NCBI RefSeq assembly: GCF_004217175.1
Contig: NZ_SHKI01000005.1
Span: forward strand, 186,001 to 250,000
DNA from: Leucobacter luti
Lineage (GTDB): Bacteria > Actinomycetota > Actinomycetes > Actinomycetales > Microbacteriaceae
DNA length: 64,000 nt
Direction: 5' to 3'
A program made the position numbers and the translations under genes. The first letter of the stretch is position 1. Each line of letters starts with the position of its first letter. Below the pieces are notes generated by a model. The model made no database searches. It was given only the letters and a program-made list of their open reading frames with translations, and was not told the DNA's origin. Shown piece by piece: positions 59,559 through 64,000 of this stretch.

Positions 59559-61132
59559 GCCACTCGCCCACGTCACATCGCCGCCGCGCGGTCGCGGCGA
59601 TCGCTGCCGCCGTCATCGCCGGCGGTGCGCTCACCACGGTCGGAGCCGCCGCCGCGAGTGCCGCGCCCTCCGGCTCCGCGACCGGGATAGGGGTGAACCA
59701 GCCGAGCGGTCAGCCGCAGCCGCGTCTCACCGTCGCGCCGGCGGCGGACCTCGACCCGGACGCCCCGAGCACGGTCACCCTCACGGGCACGAACTACGCC
59801 ACAACCTCGGCCTCGGGCAACACCCTGGGTGGCGCCTACACGCTCTTCGGCGCAATCACGCTGCGCGACGCGGCCGACCCGGGCAGCTGGGCGCCCACGA
59901 AGCGCGGCGTCAGCGGCACGCACTACGACTACGCCGGGGAGGCGGGCCTCTACCAGCTGATGGTCAACTATCCGGGCAACACGACCGAGCCCGGGATGCC
60001 CTACATGGACGCGGCTGGCAACTGGACCCTTGCGGACCACGCGATCCCCGGAGCGCGCTTCACCTCGCAGTCGGGCAACACCATCGACTGCCTCGCGGCA
60101 GACACGCAGTGCGGGTTCATGACGATCGGCGCGCACGGCCAGCGCTCCGGCGGGGTCGAGGTGTTCACCCCGGTCACGTTTGCGGGCGAGACGCCGGGCA
60201 CCGGGCCCGGGACCGATCCGGGAACTGAACCGGGCACCGACCCCGGCACTGACCCGGGAACTGACCCTGGGGTCGACCCCGGCACCGATCCAGGCACCGA
60301 CCCGGTCGTGGTGCCCGCAGACCCCTGCCTCGTCACAGAGGTGCCCGCGGACGCCGAGCTCACGGTGACGGGCGCGGCACTGAGCGGCACGGCCGCCGCA
60401 ATGTCGGTGGTGCCGGGCCGCTACCTGCCCTGCGCAAACGCAACGGAGGTGGTGGTCTCCGGCACCGGATACGACCCGACGAAGCCCGTCTACGTTGGGC
60501 TCGGCGCACTGGCCGACCACGGCAACCCGGAGGCGTGGCGCCGCAGCGCCGGCGGCGCAAGCGGGCCCGACGGCGACTACGACTACGGCCTGCCACGGCT
60601 CGTCGTGGCGCAGGGCTCCGAGGACGCCGCACTTGCCGACGCCGAGATTGGCGCCGACGGGACCTGGCAGCTCACACTGACCGTGCCCGGGAAAGACGTC
60701 GCGAGCTTCTTCGGCGGCACGATCGACTGCGCGGTCGCCTACTGCGGTGTATTCAGCTTCGGGGCGCACGGCAGAGTCGCAGCGGCGAACGAGGCATACG
60801 TGCCCGTCTACTTCGGCGGGCAGGATCCCTCCGGCACCCCGCCGACCAGCCCGACCTCGCCGACCACCCCCACCCCGACCACCCCCGCGCCGCCGTCGGG
60901 CTCCGGGAGCGGCGCACCGGTGAGCGGGACTCCGGTGCCGGGCACGGCGCTCCCGGCAGCCACCCAGACGACCGGCCAGAGCGGCGTCGGCGTCAACGGC
61001 GGCCTCCCCGCCACCGGCGCGGCCGGGGCAGCGCGCACCGTCCTCATCGGCGGGGTACTGCTCCTCAGCACCGGACTTCTCGGCGGCGTCCTGCTGCTGC
61101 GGACACGCCGGGGCGCAGTGCGCCCCATCTGA
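59555..61132 (+). CDS. LPATG-anchored surface protein with two two-cysteine modules
   Basis: A 525-residue protein. The signal peptide ends near AASAAPSG. Module 1 (~45-205) has VTLTGTNYATTSASGNTLGG, YPGNTTEPGMPYMD and IDCLAADTQCGFMTIGAHGQ. A linker of repeated (T/E)DPG units follows. Module 2 (~260-415) has VVVSGTGYDPTKPVYVGLGA and IDCAVAYCGVFSFGAHGRV. The end is LPATGA, a helix and RTRRG, a good sorting signal. No HtaA domain is seen. ATG 59555 overlaps the previous stop. Confidence 0.8.
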   Translation: MSHSPTSHRRRAVAAIAAAVIAGGALTTVGAAAASAAPSGSATGIGVNQPSGQPQPRLTVAPAADLDPDAPSTVTLTGTNYATTSASGNTLGGAYTLFGAITLRDAADPGSWAPTKRGVSGTHYDYAGEAGLYQLMVNYPGNTTEPGMPYMDAAGNWTLADHAIPGARFTSQSGNTIDCLAADTQCGFMTIGAHGQRSGGVEVFTPVTFAGETPGTGPGTDPGTEPGTDPGTDPGTDPGVDPGTDPGTDPVVVPADPCLVTEVPADAELTVTGAALSGTAAAMSVVPGRYLPCANATEVVVSGTGYDPTKPVYVGLGALADHGNPEAWRRSAGGASGPDGDYDYGLPRLVVAQGSEDAALADAEIGADGTWQLTLTVPGKDVASFFGGTIDCAVAYCGVFSFGAHGRVAAANEAYVPVYFGGQDPSGTPPTSPTSPTTPTPTTPAPPSGSGSGAPVSGTPVPGTALPAATQTTGQSGVGVNGGLPATGAAGAARTVLIGGVLLLSTGLLGGVLLLRTRRGAVRPI

Positions 61133-61232
61133 CTCGGGACCGGGGACCCCCGGGACCCTGACCGGGGCGGGACGATCCCGCCCACCTGACCGGCGCGATC
61201 CGCGCCACCACTACGGAGAGGAACACTCAGAC

Positions 61233-64000
61233 ATGAGAGACACGCGAATGAGAGCCACGGGCTCTCGGCGCGTCGGCGCCGCAGGGATCGTGCTCAGCGC
61301 GACCGCCGCCCTGGTGCTGTCGAGCCTCGGCGCGGCCCCCGCGCTCGCCGCCGAGGGGGAGACCGTCACGGGTTCCCCCTACTCGGACACGCCTGCGTAC
61401 ATGACGGTCACGCCCGGCACCCAGCTCGACCCCACCGGGGCGAGCGCGGTGACCGTGCGCGGCTTCAACTTTGATCCGACAAAGCCGATCTACGTTGGCC
61501 TCGGCGAAAACCTCTCGCCGGAGACGCCGGAGCAGTGGCGCCGCAGCCAGGGGGGCCTGAGCGGTCACGACGGCGACTACGTGTACGGCGTGCCGCGCCT
61601 CGTCGTGGCCAACGGCTCGGAAGACGCCGAGGTGGCCGACTCAGAGATGGACGCGTCCGGCAACTGGACCATGTCGGTCTCGGTACCGGGGGCAGAGTTC
61701 CCCAGCTTCTTCGGTGGCACGGTCGACTGCCTCGCGGGGGCCGGTTGCGGCTTCTTCTCGTTCGGCGCGCACGGTCGCGTGAACGCGCTCAGCGAGGCGT
61801 ACGTGGGGGTGTCGTTCGCGGAGCCGGTCACCGCGGTCGCGCCTCAGATCACGGGGCAGCCGGCCGACGCGAGCATCGCGGACGGTGCCGACGCCAGCTT
61901 CTCCGTCACGGCCACGGGCACCCCGGAGCCGAGCTTCCAGTGGCAGCGCGCCGCGGCGGGGTCGGACGACTTCGCTGATCTCGCCGACGAGACGGCCGCC
62001 ACGACGACCGTCGCCGCAGCGGCCACGGCCGACTCAGGAGCCCGCTTCCGCGTGGTCGTCTCGAACCAGGCGGGCTCCGTCACCTCCGAGACGGCGACCC
62101 TCACGGTGAGCGACACCGGGGGCGAGCAGCCGGGCACCCCCGGCGCCGTGACCGGCTACGGCGTGAACCAGGCGGCCGGGGCGGCTCAGCCGAGCCTCAC
62201 GGTCACCCCGGGACAGGAACTCGCGGTGGACGGCTCACAGACCGTGACCCTCACCGGTGCGAACTACGCCACCACCTCTGACGCGGGCGGCAGCTTCGGT
62301 GGTGCGTACACGCTGTTCGGGGCGATCTCGCTCCGTGACGCGGCGGACCCGGGCAGCTGGGCCCCCACCAAGCGCGGCGTGAGCGGGGTCAACTACGATT
62401 ACGCTGGCGAGGCCGGCGTGTACCAGCTGATGGTGAACTACCCGGGCAGCAGCACCGAGCCCGGCATGCCGTACATGGACGCTGACGGGAGCTGGACGCT
62501 CGAAAACCACGCGATCCCCGGCGCTCAGTTCACGTCGCAGGCCGGCAAGACCATCGACTGCCTCGCGGCGGACACGCAGTGCGGTTTCATGACGATCGGT
62601 GCCCACGGGCAGCGCTCCGGCGGCGTCGAGGTGTTCACCCCGGTGCAGTTCGCGACCGAAGCCCAGGGCATCGCCCCGCAGATCGTGACCCAGCCGGCCA
62701 GCACCACGGTCGACGAGGGCGCTGCCGCGAACTTCGCCGCGACGGCGACCGGCACCCCCGAGCCCGCCCTGCAGTGGCAGCGCGCCGCCGCGGGAACCGA
62801 GGAGTTCGCAGACATCGCGGGCGCAACCGAGGCGACGCTCTCCGTGTCCGCGGTCACCGCGGCGCAGAGCGGCGACCGCTTCCGCCTCGTCGCCACGAAC
62901 GCGAGCGGATTCGTCACCTCGGATGCCGCGACCCTCACGGTCTCCGTGGCCGCCGCGACCGAGACAACAATCGCCGTCGACGCGCAGCCGACGGCCGAGT
63001 ACCCGCTGCACTTCGCGGGGGAGGACGTCGCGCTGCGCGCGACCGTCGCCCCGGCCGCAGCCGGCTCGGTTGAGTTCTTCGCCGACGGTGTCTCGCTCGG
63101 CGCTGCCGTATCCTCGGACGGTGCCGCAGAGTTGACCACCGCTGCCCTCGCGGGCGGTGCGCGCAGCATCACCGCGGCGTTCACCCCGGTCGATGCCGCC
63201 GCGTTCGCGCCGTCCGAATCCGCCGCGCGCGTGTTCCGCATTGTGGATCTCGCCCCGGCGGTCGACACGATTGAGGTCGGCGAGGCCGTGAAGCAGATCA
63301 CGGACGCCGAGCTGAGCTGGTCGGTGGCAAACTACGTGAGCTTCGGCTCCGGCCCCGGCAAGGAGGTGCTCGGCGGCAACGTGGCGCTCGCCCCGCTGCC
63401 CGAGACCCCGACGACGGCCGACCGCGCAAACCGCGCGTTCGTCTTCGCAGGCGGAACCGGCCACGAGGACGCCGCGGGCAACCGCGTCATCGACTTCGAC
63501 GGCTCGGTGCGCCTCACCTCGGGCACGCTGCCCCAGTGGAACTTCAGCGACCCGCAGCTCGTGATGAACGCCGCCGGCAACGGCACGCTCACCGCGACGA
63601 TCGACGGCATGTGGTTCGGCAGCGCGTTCGACGGTGAGGACGAGCCGTACGGCCCGGCCCGTGTGGTCGTACAGACCTTCGTCGGCGCGCAGCCCGAGAC
63701 GAGCGACGGGCTCACCGCGTTCTCGGTGGCTCCGCTCTTCGAGGGTCAGGTCGCCGCTGGCACCTGGAACGGCGCCTACACCGGCGCGACGCTCACGAAC
63801 GAGTTCCTGCGTCACGTGAACAGCAACGTCCGCTCGTACTTCCTGCAGTCCGGAAGCTCTTCGGACTCGACGAAGGCCGGCGCACCCATCGGTGTGAGCT
63901 TCGCCGCGGGCGTGGCTCCCACCGCTGCCGTGGGCACGGGCGCGCGGGTCATCGAGGGCGACGATGTCGTACTCACTGCCACCGCCTCGGGCGATCCCGC
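61233..64000 (+). CDS. Large modular HtaA/Ig-like surface protein (3' end outside window)
   Basis: Open from ATG 61233 to the window end (922 codons seen). The signal peptide ends at PALAAEGE. The order is: a type-2 two-cysteine module (FNFDPTKPIYVGLGE to VDCLAGAGCGFFSFGAHGRV), an Ig-like domain (ITGQPADASIADGADASFSV), a type-1 module (LTGANYATTSDAGGSFGGAY to IDCLAADTQCGFMTIGAHGQ), a second Ig-like domain (IVTQPASTTVDEGAAANFAA), a Big_3-like domain, an HtaA domain (ITDAELSWSVANYVSFGSGP; VIDFDGSVRLTSGTLPQWNF) and the start of another Ig domain. GGAGAGG lies upstream. It is 100 bp from the previous gene, probably in the same transcript. Confidence 0.85.
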   Translation, partial: MRDTRMRATGSRRVGAAGIVLSATAALVLSSLGAAPALAAEGETVTGSPYSDTPAYMTVTPGTQLDPTGASAVTVRGFNFDPTKPIYVGLGENLSPETPEQWRRSQGGLSGHDGDYVYGVPRLVVANGSEDAEVADSEMDASGNWTMSVSVPGAEFPSFFGGTVDCLAGAGCGFFSFGAHGRVNALSEAYVGVSFAEPVTAVAPQITGQPADASIADGADASFSVTATGTPEPSFQWQRAAAGSDDFADLADETAATTTVAAAATADSGARFRVVVSNQAGSVTSETATLTVSDTGGEQPGTPGAVTGYGVNQAAGAAQPSLTVTPGQELAVDGSQTVTLTGANYATTSDAGGSFGGAYTLFGAISLRDAADPGSWAPTKRGVSGVNYDYAGEAGVYQLMVNYPGSSTEPGMPYMDADGSWTLENHAIPGAQFTSQAGKTIDCLAADTQCGFMTIGAHGQRSGGVEVFTPVQFATEAQGIAPQIVTQPASTTVDEGAAANFAATATGTPEPALQWQRAAAGTEEFADIAGATEATLSVSAVTAAQSGDRFRLVATNASGFVTSDAATLTVSVAAATETTIAVDAQPTAEYPLHFAGEDVALRATVAPAAAGSVEFFADGVSLGAAVSSDGAAELTTAALAGGARSITAAFTPVDAAAFAPSESAARVFRIVDLAPAVDTIEVGEAVKQITDAELSWSVANYVSFGSGPGKEVLGGNVALAPLPETPTTADRANRAFVFAGGTGHEDAAGNRVIDFDGSVRLTSGTLPQWNFSDPQLVMNAAGNGTLTATIDGMWFGSAFDGEDEPYGPARVVVQTFVGAQPETSDGLTAFSVAPLFEGQVAAGTWNGAYTGATLTNEFLRHVNSNVRSYFLQSGSSSDSTKAGAPIGVSFAAGVAPTAAVGTGARVIEGDDVVLTATASGDP

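Overview
The window is high-GC DNA with genes packed into overlapping ATGA/GTGA operons. It carries several sortase substrates, HtaA-type heme proteins, a UPF0182 protein and a CDP-glycerol-transferase-like protein. This points to a Gram-positive actinomycete, most likely Microbacteriaceae (Leucobacter-like); the genus is my inference from gene content only.

Layout. (1) 1-3952, chromosome: the C-terminal part of a UPF0182 membrane protein, a convergent AAA ATPase, a short-chain dehydrogenase of visibly lower GC, and an intact initiator tRNA-Met on the minus strand. (2) 4228-33751, one integrated element of about 29.4 kb in a second initiator tRNA-Met gene. A 37-bp copy of the tRNA 3' half lies at 4228-4264 (attL). 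The intact, reconstituted tRNA is at 33678-33751 (attR). Both ends carry the same two families of short repeats, probably integrase arm sites. The left part is the mobility and maintenance module: tyrosine integrase, AlpA/excisionase-like protein, D5/P4-type primase-helicase, candidate oriT, MobV-like relaxase, a repeat array that may be a replication origin, a three-gene lipoprotein operon with a divergent XRE regulator, and ArdA plus a Clp-like ATPase. A nested insertion-sequence pile-up follows (IS3-family copy, a second IS3-family remnant, an IS110-family copy) and has destroyed what looks like a DNA methyltransferase gene. The right part is cargo: a LuxR-type ATPase regulator, class C sortase, major pilin, vWA tip pilin and a frameshifted third surface protein, then a hydrolase and a DUF308/DUF6325/SHOCT operon. 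(3) 33752-44261, chromosomal envelope genes: a large thioester-type surface protein, an HtrA-like protease, a double-domain glycerophosphotransferase and a DUF5979-type LASTG protein. (4) 44262-47947: a decarboxylating hydroxyacid dehydrogenase divergent from an aldehyde dehydrogenase and an SDR, probably a small catabolic cluster. (5) 48356-64000, an iron/heme island: DtxR-family regulator, class F-like sortase and a giant secreted subtilase on the minus strand. Divergently, behind a DtxR-like box, lies hmuTUV translationally coupled to three surface proteins, followed by a fourth that runs off the window. These four proteins combine HtaA domains, Ig-like domains and a recurring two-cysteine module I cannot name.

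How it fits together: the integrated element probably moves by Int/Xis and by mobilisation in trans, and brings a sortase-assembled pilus. The right-hand chromosomal island probably captures heme at the wall (HtaA proteins), passes it to HmuT and imports it by HmuUV under DtxR-type iron control. The secreted protease may release heme from host or environmental proteins (inference).
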